The notes: generated by a model from the letters alone, not told the origin. DNA of 64,000 nt from Enterococcus wangshanyuanii (GCF_002197645.1 NZ_CP021874.1:3658001-3722000); one strand, 5' to 3'. Counted from the stretch's first letter, positions 45,196 to 53,978 are shown. Numbers and translations: made by a program.

Positions 45196-46566
45196 TTATT
45201 TTCTAGTCAATTTTACCACGGCTTCACAACGTGCCGTTTGCGGAAACATATCTACTGATTGTAAATAATCGATCTCAAAAACTTTAGCTAAATCAACTAG
45301 ATCTTTTGCTAAGGTCGATACGTTACAAGAAATATATACCATTTTTTTAGGCGGCTGCTTCATGATCGCTTTAAGTAGCTTTTGATCTACTCCAGTTCTA
45401 GGTGGATCAACAACGATTGCATCAGGCTTGAAACCAGCCTGTAACCATTTCGGCAATAACTCTTCTGCTGTGCCGACTTCATAATGCGTGTTGGTGAAAC
45501 CTAAGCGCTCGGCATTGAGTTTGGCATCTTCGATCGCCGCAGGAATGATGTCCATTCCCCGAACTTCTTTAGCCTTCTTGGCTAGACTTAAACCGATCGT
45601 ACCTACACCGCAATAAGCATCGACAACTGTTTCGTTTTCTTGTAAATCTAACGCTTTGATCGCTTCATTATAAAGAACCTCGGTTTGTTCTGGATTTAAT
45701 TGGAAAAAGGCTCTTGGCGACAAGTCAAAAGTGACTTCATTGATTTTTTCTTCGATACTTTCTTTACCCCACAAATGGAGCGTTTCGTCACCCATAACGA
45801 TCGACGTCCGTTTGTTTTGAACATTTTGCATAATTGACACAACTTCGGGAAGCTGTTGGGTGATTTCATCGATCAAAGCATGTTTTTGTGGGAATTTTTT
45901 TGATTGAGTGATGAAAACCACTTGAACTTCATTGGTTTTGATACCGACACGAACCATTAATGTGCGGAAAATACCGCTGTTTTTTCGTTCGTTATAAATC
46001 GGCAGTTGATATTTATTCAATAATTCAACTAAAGCGTTCATAACTTTTGTTGTGGCAGGTTGTTGTACAAGGCAATCATCGATCGGGACTAGATGGTGTG
46101 ACTCAGCTTGATAAAGTCCCGCTTCGATCTCTCCATCAATTTTCCGTAACTGAAATTGGGCTTTATTCCGATAATTCCATGGATTTTTCATCCCAATGGT
46201 TTTTCGTAATGGATACTGCTCGAAATTTCTTGGTTTAAACTTATGCAACGCTTGCTTTAGTAGATCTTTTTTGAACGTTAACTGAGCTGGATAGGCTAAG
46301 TGCTGCAGCTGACAGCCGCCGCATTCTTCATAGACAGGACAAGGCGGTATGACACGTTCAGGTGCTGCTTTCACGATCTTAGTCAGCTGTCCTTCAACAA
46401 AACGGGGAGCAACTTTCGTAATTTTTACAGAAATATCTTCTTTAGGTAAGGCGCCGGGGACAAATACGATCGTCTTTTTGTAATAACCGATGCCTTCTCC
46501 GTTGATGCCTAAGCGTTTTATTTTTAAAGAAATACTTTGTCCTTCTTTTAATTGATGTGTGGTCAT
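45196..46566 (-). CDS. rlmD: 23S rRNA (uracil-C5) methyltransferase, RlmCD/RumA type
   Basis: A 456-residue SAM-dependent enzyme. The N-terminal TRAM domain (about 1-60) is followed by an Fe-S cluster motif CPVYEECGGCQLQH. The SAM motif is VVDAYCGVGTIGLSLA, and the catalytic Cys lies in KMVYISCNVSTLAKDL. In Gram-positives one such protein often methylates both U747 and U1939. The symbol is tentative because Lactobacillales can have two paralogues. Confidence 0.9.
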   Translation of the reverse strand: MTTHQLKEGQSISLKIKRLGINGEGIGYYKKTIVFVPGALPKEDISVKITKVAPRFVEGQLTKIVKAAPERVIPPCPVYEECGGCQLQHLAYPAQLTFKKDLLKQALHKFKPRNFEQYPLRKTIGMKNPWNYRNKAQFQLRKIDGEIEAGLYQAESHHLVPIDDCLVQQPATTKVMNALVELLNKYQLPIYNERKNSGIFRTLMVRVGIKTNEVQVVFITQSKKFPQKHALIDEITQQLPEVVSIMQNVQNKRTSIVMGDETLHLWGKESIEEKINEVTFDLSPRAFFQLNPEQTEVLYNEAIKALDLQENETVVDAYCGVGTIGLSLAKKAKEVRGMDIIPAAIEDAKLNAERLGFTNTHYEVGTAEELLPKWLQAGFKPDAIVVDPPRTGVDQKLLKAIMKQPPKKMVYISCNVSTLAKDLVDLAKVFEIDYLQSVDMFPQTARCEAVVKLTRK

Positions 46567-46727
46567 GGTTTCATCCTTTTATTTCATAGTTTTATAGAAA
46601 CATTGTACAGTCGTTCTTGATCATTCATTTTTTACTTCTTCCTATTTTAGCACAATTTGACTGGTTTAGCTTCTGTCATTTATATGTTATAGTAGAATAT
46701 ATGTTCTCACTAGAAAGGCGGAGGAAG

Positions 46728-47528
46728 ATGGAAACAATCACGAAAATCACGAAGGACAAAGGACAATTTTATCTAGTCTGGCTGTCTTCGGGAGAAAAAT
46801 TACGCGTATCAGAAGATACACTCGTCCGTCAGCGCTTATTAAAAGGACAAGAACTAACAGACACAATGATCGAACAAATAAAAAAAGCTGGCTCTTATGA
46901 CGTTGGTTTGCAGCTGTCTTTGAATTATCTGAGTTATCAATTACGCTCGAAAAAGGAAATCCTTGATCATTTGAAAGAGAAAGAGATTTTACCAGAAGAT
47001 CGGAAAAAAATCGTTGCTCGTTTAGAAGAGATGAATCTGCTGGATGATAAATCTTTCAGTGAAAGTTATGTACGGACTTTGATGCGAACCAGTGATAAAG
47101 GGCCTAAGATGATCGAACAACAACTAAAACGCAAAGGGCTGAGCGATGAAGACATTCAACATGGTTTGACTTTTTATGCAATGGAAGATCAAGTTGAGGT
47201 CGCTGCCGCTGCCGCTCAAAAGGCAATGAAACGCTATAGAACGAAAAGTTTTAGAGATGCCTTGCAGAAAGTTCAAATTCACTTGATACAAAAGGGCTTC
47301 AATCGTGAGGTCATCGATCTAGCGCTTGAGGAGTTAGCTTTTGAACGTGATGAAGAACAAGAGATAGAGGCAATCAAAAAAGAAGGAGATAAGCTTTGGG
47401 AGAAACACCGTAAGCTTGATCCTTATAAACGCTCGATGAAGGTCAAACAAAGTCTATTTCAAAAGCAGTTTGATTCTGAATTGATCCAGCAATATTTTGA
47501 TGAAAAGGAATTAGAGGATGAAGAATGA
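46728..47528 (+). CDS. recX: Regulatory protein RecX
   Basis: A 266-residue modulator of RecA filaments. Helical repeats begin at LSLNYLSYQLRSKKEILDHLKEK and continue with RTLMRTSDKGPKMIEQQLKRKG and RDALQKVQIHLIQKGF. The length fits the longer Firmicute form. GGCGGAGGA precedes the ATG at 46728; the frame is open further upstream but without support. Its end overlaps mutY by 11 bases. Confidence 0.92.
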   Translation: METITKITKDKGQFYLVWLSSGEKLRVSEDTLVRQRLLKGQELTDTMIEQIKKAGSYDVGLQLSLNYLSYQLRSKKEILDHLKEKEILPEDRKKIVARLEEMNLLDDKSFSESYVRTLMRTSDKGPKMIEQQLKRKGLSDEDIQHGLTFYAMEDQVEVAAAAAQKAMKRYRTKSFRDALQKVQIHLIQKGFNREVIDLALEELAFERDEEQEIEAIKKEGDKLWEKHRKLDPYKRSMKVKQSLFQKQFDSELIQQYFDEKELEDEE

Positions 47529-48693
47529 AAAATATTGGGAGACATGGAGCACAGAAAAACTTCAGTCTTTTCAAGAAGAATTTATTGATTGGTATGAAAA
47601 AGAAAAACGTAACTTGCCATGGCGCGTCAATTTAGATCCATACCGTATTTGGATTTCAGAGATCATGCTGCAGCAGACACGTGTCGATACTGTGATCGAT
47701 TATTATTATCGTTTTATGGAGTGGTTTCCGACGATCAAAGATTTAGCTGAAGCACCTGATGATCGTTTATTGAAAGCTTGGGAAGGGCTGGGCTATTATT
47801 CTCGAGCTAGAAATTTAAAAGTGGCAGCGCAACAGATCATGACAGAATTTGATGGCCAAATGCCCCAAATGATCGATGAAATCAGGCAATTGAAAGGGAT
47901 CGGACCGTATACGGCAGGAGCAATCGGCAGTATTGCTTTTCAACTACCAGAACCAGCAATCGATGGAAATGTCATGCGTGTGGTCAGCCGTTTATTTGAA
48001 ATCAATGATGATATCGCAAAAGCCAGTAGTCGCAAAGTGTTTGAAGAGGCGATGTATAAAATCATTGATAGGGAACGCCCGGGAGATTTCAATCAGGCCA
48101 TGATGGATCTGGGTTCGGCGATTTGCACACCAACATCGCCTAAATGTGAGGAATGCCCTATTCAAAAATACTGTTTGAGTTATGGGATGAATACAATGAC
48201 TGAATATCCGGTCAAATCGAAGAAACAAAAACCAAAGGATGTTTATTATGTTGGTGGAATCATCGAAAATAATCAACAGGAGTTCTTGTTAGAAAAGCGT
48301 GATGCTAAAGGGTTATTAGCAAATATGTGGTTATTTCCAATAGAAGAAGTCAGCAAGGAGCGTTTTGAATTTCTCCAAAAATCCCGGGTAAAAGAAGAAC
48401 AACAATTATCTCTTGAATTTGAAGAACCACTTTTGGTTGCAGAAGAAAATTCAGAGATTTTTGAAAAGTATCCCAAAGTTGTTTGGCAAAAGCGAAACTT
48501 GGGCGAAGTCGTTCATATTTTTAGCCATTTAAAATGGCATATCCTGGTGTTTTATGGAAGGCAAACAGGTCCAATTTCTATCAATGACAATCAAAATTGG
48601 ACAACTCCAGAAGAATTTTCGAACTATGTATTTCCAAAGCCGCAGCAAAAAATGGTAGAGCTTTATCAAAAAGAACTTAAAGCAAGGGAATAA
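47518..48693 (+). CDS. mutY: A/G-specific adenine glycosylase
   Basis: A 391-residue base-excision enzyme that removes A opposite 8-oxoG. The N-terminal domain has WISEIMLQQTRVDTVI, the helix-hairpin-helix LKGIGPYTAGAI and the catalytic Asp in EPAIDGNVMRV. The Fe-S cluster is CTPTSPKCEECPIQKYC (C-x6-C-x2-C-x5-C). A NUDIX-like C-terminal domain from about residue 240 recognises 8-oxoG. It overlaps recX, so the two DNA-repair genes are coupled. Confidence 0.96.
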   Translation: MKNEKYWETWSTEKLQSFQEEFIDWYEKEKRNLPWRVNLDPYRIWISEIMLQQTRVDTVIDYYYRFMEWFPTIKDLAEAPDDRLLKAWEGLGYYSRARNLKVAAQQIMTEFDGQMPQMIDEIRQLKGIGPYTAGAIGSIAFQLPEPAIDGNVMRVVSRLFEINDDIAKASSRKVFEEAMYKIIDRERPGDFNQAMMDLGSAICTPTSPKCEECPIQKYCLSYGMNTMTEYPVKSKKQKPKDVYYVGGIIENNQQEFLLEKRDAKGLLANMWLFPIEEVSKERFEFLQKSRVKEEQQLSLEFEEPLLVAEENSEIFEKYPKVVWQKRNLGEVVHIFSHLKWHILVFYGRQTGPISINDNQNWTTPEEFSNYVFPKPQQKMVELYQKELKARE

Positions 48694-48696
48694 TTA

Positions 48697-48757
48697 GTTG
48701 GTGCGAATCCTAAGTGCTCATGAAATAGCTAGGAGATTCGCACCAAAATTTTCAGGA
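48697..48757 (+). terminator. Intrinsic terminator after mutY
   Basis: TTGGTGCGAATC pairs with GATTCGCACCAA, with CTA/TAG inside, followed by AATTTT. Confidence 0.8.
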
Positions 48758-48799
48758 TTTCAGCTGTAAAATGCTGTTTTTCTCATTTATATTTAATGT

Positions 48800-48955
48800 T
48801 ATAATAGTGTTAGTAGTGGAATAGCTGAGATATGTCGGATATTTCAACCTATTTCACGGTCTAGCTCTATTTAGAGCTAGTGGATTGAAATGTCCCAGCC
48901 AATGACTAGACCAACATAGCCGGAGTCTAGCTCTATTTAGAGCTAGATTTTTTTA
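48800..48955 (+). ncRNA. Putative structured small RNA with its own promoter and terminator
   Basis: An extended -10 (TGT then TATAAT) lies at about 48802-48810. About 140 bases follow with no reading frame and end in a perfect terminator (TCTAGCTCT, loop ATTT, AGAGCTAGA, then T-run). A long stem pairs GGATATTTCAA with TTGAAATGTCC and encloses a CTAGCTCT/AGAGCTAG hairpin. The 22-base unit starting GTCTAGCTCT occurs twice, 66 bases apart. CTAGACC at 48906-48912 can pair with either copy's 5' arm, so alternative folds are possible. I do not recognise the family. Confidence 0.6.
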
Positions 48956-49058
48956 TCTGAAATAAAACCAACTAAATGACTTCTAAAACATTTTTATAGT
49001 AACTAATTAACAACAGTCATAAGAAATCAAACTCCTTAGTATGCAAAGTTGAAAATTA

Positions 49059-49067
49059 TGATATAAT
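49059..49067 (+). promoter_or_regulatory. Extended -10 of the DUF402 gene
   Basis: TGA followed by TATAAT, about 88 bases before the ATG. The leader can form two small hairpins (GGTGT/ACACC and CGCA/TGCG). Confidence 0.6.
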
Positions 49068-49154
49068 TATAGTGATATCGGTGTAATGAACACCCAAACG
49101 AAGCGCAATCAGCTTTGATATGCGATTTTTCGTACGAGGGAAAGTTGGGGGACT

Positions 49155-49688
49155 ATGGCAATTCCAAAAGAAGGTGAATTTGTAACGATCCAAAGTTACA
49201 AACACGATGGACATTTGCATCGAACATGGCGAGATACTATGGTATTGAAAACAAGCGAGTATTCTCTGATTGGCGTTAACGATCATACTTTGGTGACAGA
49301 GTCTGATGGGCGCCGATGGGTTACTCGGGAACCAGCGATTGTTTATTTTCATAAAAAATACTGGTTCAACATAATAGCGATGATCAGAGAAAAGGGGGTT
49401 TCATATTACTGCAATCTTGCGTCACCATATCTTTTAGATGATGAAGCATTGAAGTATATCGATTACGATTTGGATATCAAGGTTTTTCCTGATGGAGAGA
49501 AACGTTTGCTAGATGTAGACGAATACGAGTTTCACAGTAAAATCATGGAATATCCGGAAGATATCGATTTTATTCTAAAAGAAAATGTGAAGACATTAGT
49601 GGATTGGATTAATAGTGGAAAAGGTCCGTTCTCTGAAGATTATGTAAATATCTGGTACCAACGCTATCAGGAGCTATCTAGAAAATAG
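49155..49688 (+). CDS. DUF402 nucleoside tri-/diphosphate phosphatase (Ntdp/YgaC-like)
   Basis: A 177-residue protein of the DUF402 family. The strand-rich barrel contains [18 protein letters not shown] and the conserved acidic cluster [27 protein letters not shown] that binds metal. Staphylococcal Ntdp and Bacillus YgaC are close in length and hydrolyse nucleoside di- and triphosphates. GGGGGAC precedes the ATG. Transcribed alone, with a terminator. Confidence 0.87.
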   Translation: MAIPKEGEFVTIQSYKHDGHLHRTWRDTMVLKTSEYSLIGVNDHTLVTESDGRRWVTREPAIVYFHKKYWFNIIAMIREKGVSYYCNLASPYLLDDEALKYIDYDLDIKVFPDGEKRLLDVDEYEFHSKIMEYPEDIDFILKENVKTLVDWINSGKGPFSEDYVNIWYQRYQELSRK

Positions 49689-49707
49689 CGAATGTAAGAT
49701 GTTAAGT

Positions 49708-49747
49708 GAAAAAAGACTAGTGAGAAATTTTCGCTAGTCTTTTTTTG
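49708..49747 (+). terminator. Intrinsic terminator after the DUF402 gene
   Basis: AAAAAAGACTAG pairs with CTAGTCTTTTTTT. Confidence 0.9.
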
Positions 49748-49832
49748 TATTTTAAGGCTGTAATATTTTTTCTTATGTAGTTAAATATTTTTTAAATGAT
49801 ATAATTATATTAAAAAGAATGGAGGGTATATA

Positions 49833-50648
49833 ATGAAAGAGTATGCAATGAAAATAGTAAAAGTGATGGGAATCATCTTTTTTGCTATGATTACGTTTGG
49901 ATGGGGAAAAAGCAATATCGCTGAAGAACGAAAGGTTTATATTCCATCAGATGAGCTGAGAAAATCTGTTGTGAAGTCGATTGAGGAAAATACTGGTAAA
50001 AAGATCACAGATGAGTTGCCCACAATAAAAGAAATGGAATATGCAGATTCAGTTTATCTTGCTGGTGAGTCACTTGAAGGCGTACAGTACCTAACCAATG
50101 TAGAGAGTGCTGTTTATGTACCAGTAAATGAAGGTAGTATCGATATGCGTCCGATTGGAAAAATGAAAAATTTGAAATTTTTACAATACTATTGGTATAT
50201 GACCGAAGCCAAAGCGACACATATGGTGCAAGATATCAGCTATTTATCAGGACTGGAAAATTTGGAAGGACTTGACTTATACGGTTATCCAGTGCTTGAT
50301 CTTACACCGCTTTCTAATCTGAAAAATTTAGATAGGTTTGATGGAGACTCATATGTGACAGCTCCAGCAGCGGTAGTGGATCGATCAACGAAACAGCTTA
50401 TCTTTGAAAACCCGATGAAGTATTCTACCCAATTTGATCAGGCAGAAAAATCAACAGGTTATACAGAATTGTCAAACGGGGATGACACTTGGAATAAAAA
50501 GATAGATGCAAAATTAGAAAATAATCTTGTCACTGTTGAAGGGATCGATGAGAGGGCTACGCAAATAAAGGTTACCTTAACAGCGATTTCATCCAATAGA
50601 ATGTATCGGCATGATCTTCAATACACAATCCCTTTAGTCTGGAAATAA
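49833..50648 (+). CDS. Secreted or anchored protein with internalin-like leucine-rich repeats
   Basis: A 271-residue protein. An N-terminal hydrophobic segment (about 8-25) should export or anchor it. Central repeats of the internalin type are seen: MRPIGKMKNLKFLQY, ISYLSGLENLEGLDLYG and LTPLSNLKNLDRF, about 22-24 residues apart. The C-terminal 80 residues look beta-rich and may be an Ig-like domain. No LPXTG is present. A role in binding surface or host partners is possible. GGAGGG precedes the ATG. I do not know a named homologue. Confidence 0.7.
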   Translation: MKEYAMKIVKVMGIIFFAMITFGWGKSNIAEERKVYIPSDELRKSVVKSIEENTGKKITDELPTIKEMEYADSVYLAGESLEGVQYLTNVESAVYVPVNEGSIDMRPIGKMKNLKFLQYYWYMTEAKATHMVQDISYLSGLENLEGLDLYGYPVLDLTPLSNLKNLDRFDGDSYVTAPAAVVDRSTKQLIFENPMKYSTQFDQAEKSTGYTELSNGDDTWNKKIDAKLENNLVTVEGIDERATQIKVTLTAISSNRMYRHDLQYTIPLVWK

Positions 50649-50650
50649 TA

Positions 50651-50692
50651 AAGAAAGTGTGGAATATTCAACATATTTCACACTTTTTGAGA
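50651..50692. terminator. Terminator between the LRR-like gene and the GNAT gene
   Basis: AAAGTGTGGAATAT pairs with ATATTTCACACTTT. Confidence 0.8.
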
Positions 50693-51127
50693 TTATAATT
50701 CTTTATTCATTTGATAATGCTCAATATTAGCATCAAGGAACATGTCGCCTTCTTTCACATAGCCCATCCGCTCATAAAACCCTAAAGCAGTGATTTGAGC
50801 ACCTAAAGTAATCACCTTATATCCCTGCTCTTTTGCAAACTCTTCGGCCTTTTCTACAATGATTCGACCATACTCTTTACCCCGATACTCTTTTTTAACA
50901 GCCATTCGCTGTAGTTTTATGACATTATTTTCAAGTGGTAAAAGGCGACAAGTAGCGATTGGTTTGTTATCATCACCATATAAAACAAAATGAATACACA
51001 TTGCTTCATATTTATCGATTTCTATTTCGCTGGGAACTCCTTGCTCCAGCATAAACACTTGATGCCGGATTTGAACGGCATCTAAGTAGATATTACTCAT
51101 CGTGTCTCTTGTTTGAACGATTTTCAT
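50693..51127 (-). CDS. GNAT family N-acetyltransferase
   Basis: A 144-residue acetyltransferase. The acetyl-CoA binding motif lies in LQRMAVKKEYRGKEYGRIIVEKAEEFA, which has the R-G-x-x-x-G/A pattern, and GFYERMGYVKEGD is the usual C-terminal motif. It resembles ElaA/YjcF-like proteins. The substrate is unknown. AGAGGTG precedes the ATG. Confidence 0.88.
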   Translation of the reverse strand: MKIVQTRDTMSNIYLDAVQIRHQVFMLEQGVPSEIEIDKYEAMCIHFVLYGDDNKPIATCRLLPLENNVIKLQRMAVKKEYRGKEYGRIIVEKAEEFAKEQGYKVITLGAQITALGFYERMGYVKEGDMFLDANIEHYQMNKEL

Positions 51128-51251
51128 TTGGCACCTCTAACTCTTATTATTTTATTTATTATACCTTAAAATCATTGCTAAAATAAAGAGTTGAAACTTT
51201 TTTAGTTATAGATTTACTAACTTATTGACTAAATGAAAAGGAGGGAGAAAG

Positions 51252-52250
51252 TTGAACATAAAAGTTCTATACATTTTGGGAATTTTCACTATTTTGTTTA
51301 TTATTGTCGCTATTATTATTATTATCAATATTTCACCTTATCCCGTGATTTTTTTCGCAAAGCATACAGCATTTAAAATTCCTAAGGAAACGAGGGTAAA
51401 TCAATATGATGAGGGCAATGTAACGGTTCTTGTAAATGAAACCTATACATCCGCTTATAAAAATAATCAGTTTGATCTCTATTTACCTAAAAAGCAGATA
51501 AAAGGGGAACCTATTATTGCGTGGGTACACGGCGGCGGCTTTGTTGGTGGAGATAAATTGGAAGAAAAGGAATTTGCAACAAAACTGGCTGAAAAAGGAT
51601 ACGCAGTTGCTGTGATGAACTATGCACTTGTTCCTGAAACTAAATATCCTATACCAGTTATTCAAACCTCAGAATTTTTAGCCTATTTAAAAAATCATGC
51701 CGAAAACTATTCGATCAATTTTGATAATCTTTTTATTGCAGGAGATTCTGCTGGTGCTCAAATTGCAAGCCAATTTATCACAACACAAACAAATGAAGTA
51801 TATCGGAAACTTATGAGCGTCGATCAAGTAATAAAACAAAATCAAATTAAAGGTAGTTTATTATATTGTGGCGTATACGATGTACCGGAAGTAGTCCATT
51901 CCTATTCAATACCGCCAGTTAAATTCATGTTTCAAAAAATCGGTTGGGGCTATGCACAGGATAAAAATTGGCTTCATGGTAAATTGGCTGAGAGTTCTGT
52001 AATCTCAAATTTTGTTACTGCTGATTTTCCACCTGCGTATATCACAGATGGAAACACCTTTTCTTTTGAAGAACAAGGGAAAAAGCTAGTCGAAGTATTA
52101 AAATCTAAAGGGATTTCCGTCAGTCAGAGGTTCTTTTTAAAATCTGAATATAAAACAGCTCATGAGTACCAATTTGAAATGGCATCTGAACCTGCTAAAA
52201 TTGTATTTAAAGATACATTGGTTTTCTTGAATAAGCATAAACAGAAGTGA
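51252..52250 (+). CDS. Alpha/beta hydrolase (carboxylesterase/HSL-like), membrane anchored
   Basis: A 332-residue protein with an N-terminal membrane segment (about 4-32) and an esterase domain outside. The oxyanion motif is WVHGGGFVGGDK, the nucleophile elbow IAGDSAGAQIAS, the acid likely in PAYITDGNTF, and the His in KTAHEYQFE. This fits esterases active on small acyl esters. The start is TTG at 51252, about seven bases from AGGAGGG. Confidence 0.85.
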   Translation: MNIKVLYILGIFTILFIIVAIIIIINISPYPVIFFAKHTAFKIPKETRVNQYDEGNVTVLVNETYTSAYKNNQFDLYLPKKQIKGEPIIAWVHGGGFVGGDKLEEKEFATKLAEKGYAVAVMNYALVPETKYPIPVIQTSEFLAYLKNHAENYSINFDNLFIAGDSAGAQIASQFITTQTNEVYRKLMSVDQVIKQNQIKGSLLYCGVYDVPEVVHSYSIPPVKFMFQKIGWGYAQDKNWLHGKLAESSVISNFVTADFPPAYITDGNTFSFEEQGKKLVEVLKSKGISVSQRFFLKSEYKTAHEYQFEMASEPAKIVFKDTLVFLNKHKQK

Positions 52251-52271
52251 TTTTTTAGGTCCAAAGAAGTA

Positions 52272-52305
52272 TTGCTATCTTATATAGTAAAAGGTATGCT
52301 AAAAT
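52272..52305 (+). promoter_or_regulatory. Possible promoter of the tandem RNA region
   Basis: TTGCTA at 52272-52277 with TATGCT at 52295-52300 (17-base spacer); TGC plus TAAAAT at 52300-52305 is an alternative extended -10. Confidence 0.45.
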
Positions 52306-52338
52306 CTATAAGTAAGAAATTGAACTTTTTCAGAGATA

Positions 52339-52497
52339 GAACAGTAAAAGACTTTCATAAGAAAGTGTTGATCATTAATGTTGTCTAGCTGCATGAGCCA
52401 GTCTCTCGAGAAAAAGATAAAACCTGAATGAGGCAAAAAGCACCTCAATCATGTTTTCCTATTTTCAGTCGAGACTAAACAGGCTCATTCCGCTTTT
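52339..52497 (+). repeat. Direct repeat of 159 bases, unit 1
   Basis: This unit and the one at 52534-52692 have the same length and are nearly identical, with only about ten differences, clustered in the first third. Units start 195 bases apart. Each holds a complete copy of the structured RNA element. Confidence 0.9.
52385..52497 (+). ncRNA. Tandem structured RNA element, copy 1
   Basis: A 113-base hairpin. Paired parts from the outside in are AGC/GCT, ATGAGCC/GGCTCAT, AGTCTC-TCGA/TCGAGACT, GAAAA-GATA/TATTTTC, AAAAC/GTTTT and TGAGG/CCTCA. The terminal loop contains AAAAAGCA. It ends in CCGCTTTT. Confidence 0.8.
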
Positions 52498-52533
52498 GCT
52501 GAGAATCACAATGAAAGAATTTGAGTTGATGAT

Positions 52534-52692
52534 GAACAGTACAAGACTTTTGTAAGAAAGTGTTGATCATTTATGTTATCTAGCTGCATGAGCCAGTCTC
52601 TCGAGAAAAAGATAAAACCTGAATGAGGCAAAAAGCACCTCAGTCATGTTTTCCTATTTTCAGTCGAGACTAAACAGGCTCATTCCGCTTTT
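52534..52692 (+). repeat. Direct repeat of 159 bases, unit 2
   Basis: Second unit of the direct repeat. The high identity to unit 1 points to a recent duplication or to gene conversion. Confidence 0.9.
52580..52692 (+). ncRNA. Tandem structured RNA element, copy 2
   Basis: Differs from copy 1 at one unpaired or weakly paired base (CCTCAGTCA against CCTCAATCA); the predicted fold is the same. Confidence 0.8.
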
Positions 52693-52701
52693 ATTGTTAT
52701 C

Positions 52702-52813
52702 CAGCTGCACAGGTCAGCCTTTCTGGAAAAAGATAAAAATGAATTGTGGTAAAAAGCACCACATTTCATTTTTCCTATTTTCCGGTCAAGGCTAAGCGAC
52801 CTGTTCCGCTTTT
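52702..52813 (+). ncRNA. Tandem structured RNA element, copy 3 (diverged)
   Basis: The stems changed on both sides: ACAGGTC/GACCTGT instead of ATGAGCC/GGCTCAT, AGCCTT/AAGGCT, and TGTGG/CCACA instead of TGAGG/CCTCA. Kept are AGCTGCA, GAAAAAGATAAAA, AAAAAGCAC, TTTTCCTATTTTC and TTCCGCTTTT. This is covariation, the mark of a functional RNA fold. It ends 19 bases before the start codon of the permease gene. Confidence 0.8.
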
Positions 52814-52832
52814 ATTTTAAGGAGGAGTATTT

Positions 52833-53978
52833 GTGTTTGAACGTTTAAGGCAATCTAAGTTATTTTTTTGGTCAGCGGAGTTATTAGTTATTGCTACGTT
52901 GATTTTTGTTTCTTCAAAGATCAATTTTATTTTTGCACCGGTGGGGACGTTTTTCTCTACATTATTTGCACCAGTACTTGTAGCGGGCTTTCTTTACTAT
53001 ATTTTGAATCCGATCGTCAATTTATTGATGAAAACAAAAATGAAACGAATCTATGCGATTTTGATCGTGTTTTTGCTTTTGATTGCAGCGATTGTACTAC
53101 TTTTGGTCAGTGTGATTCCTAGTTTGGTTTCTCAATTATCTAGTTTAGCATCGAATATGCCTGAGGTATTCAAAAGTGTGGAGGCCTGGGTCACTCAGAT
53201 GGCTGAGCTGCCAATTTTTAAAGAAGCAGAATTGACGAAATATATTGAACAGCTGGATATTTCGTATGGAAATATCATCCAGCAATTTCTGAGCGGTTTA
53301 TCAAGTAGTTTAGGCTCGATCGTTTCAACGGTTGCGTCCACAACGATCATTATTGTGACAGCTCCTTTCATCTTGTTTTATATGCTAAAAGATGGCGATC
53401 GTTTAGTGCCTGGAATCAAACATTTTTTACCGAAAAAACGTCAAGACGATATCGTTGATCTTCTAGATAAACTGAATAAAACATTATCGAATTATATCAG
53501 CGGACAAGCAATTGAATGTTTATTCGTTGCTACATTTACGGTGATCGGTTATTCTCTGATCGGTGTACGTTATGCATTTTTATTCGGTGTCATCGCTGGT
53601 ATAACTAATTTGATTCCATATTTAGGACCTTATTTAGGTTTAGCTCCAGCAGTTTTTGTGACAGTCTTTGATGAACCATTCAAAGCGTTGCTTTGTTGTT
53701 TAGTCGTATTGGTTGTACAACAGATCGATGGAAACATCATTTATCCAAATGTGATCGGTAAGTCTTTAAAGATCCATCCTTTAACGATCATTATCATTTT
53801 GCTTGTTGCTGGAAATATTGCTGGACTATTGGGAATCTTCTTAGGTGTTCCATTTTATGCGATCTGTAAGACGATAGCTGTCCATGTTTATAGTATGGTG
53901 CGCAAGGATAAAATGGCTGAAGATTTGGTGCTGGATTTAAACGGCGAAATAAATTCACCATCAAGTAAGGAAAAATAG
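52833..53978 (+). CDS. AI-2E family transporter (YdbI/PerM-like permease)
   Basis: A 381-residue membrane protein with about eight hydrophobic segments and the family motifs ITNLIPYLGPYLG and QIDGNIIYPNVIGKSLKIHPLTIIIILLVAG. Members range from proposed AI-2 exporters to Na+/H+ antiporters; the substrate here is unknown. The start is GTG at 52833 with AAGGAGGAG. Three copies of a structured RNA lie directly upstream and may form its leader. Confidence 0.88.
   Translation: MFERLRQSKLFFWSAELLVIATLIFVSSKINFIFAPVGTFFSTLFAPVLVAGFLYYILNPIVNLLMKTKMKRIYAILIVFLLLIAAIVLLLVSVIPSLVSQLSSLASNMPEVFKSVEAWVTQMAELPIFKEAELTKYIEQLDISYGNIIQQFLSGLSSSLGSIVSTVASTTIIIVTAPFILFYMLKDGDRLVPGIKHFLPKKRQDDIVDLLDKLNKTLSNYISGQAIECLFVATFTVIGYSLIGVRYAFLFGVIAGITNLIPYLGPYLGLAPAVFVTVFDEPFKALLCCLVVLVVQQIDGNIIYPNVIGKSLKIHPLTIIIILLVAGNIAGLLGIFLGVPFYAICKTIAVHVYSMVRKDKMAEDLVLDLNGEINSPSSKEK

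Noticed and set aside
46617..46727. N-terminal extension of RecX
   Set aside because: It covers the promoter-like region, has no ribosome binding site, and METITKITKDKG at 46728 matches the family start.
48859..48950. AGAGCTAG-containing hairpins that recall CRISPR tracrRNA scaffolds
   Set aside because: No cas genes, no spacer-repeat array and no repeat-complementary stretch longer than the hairpin itself. The likeness is short and due to the terminator palindrome.
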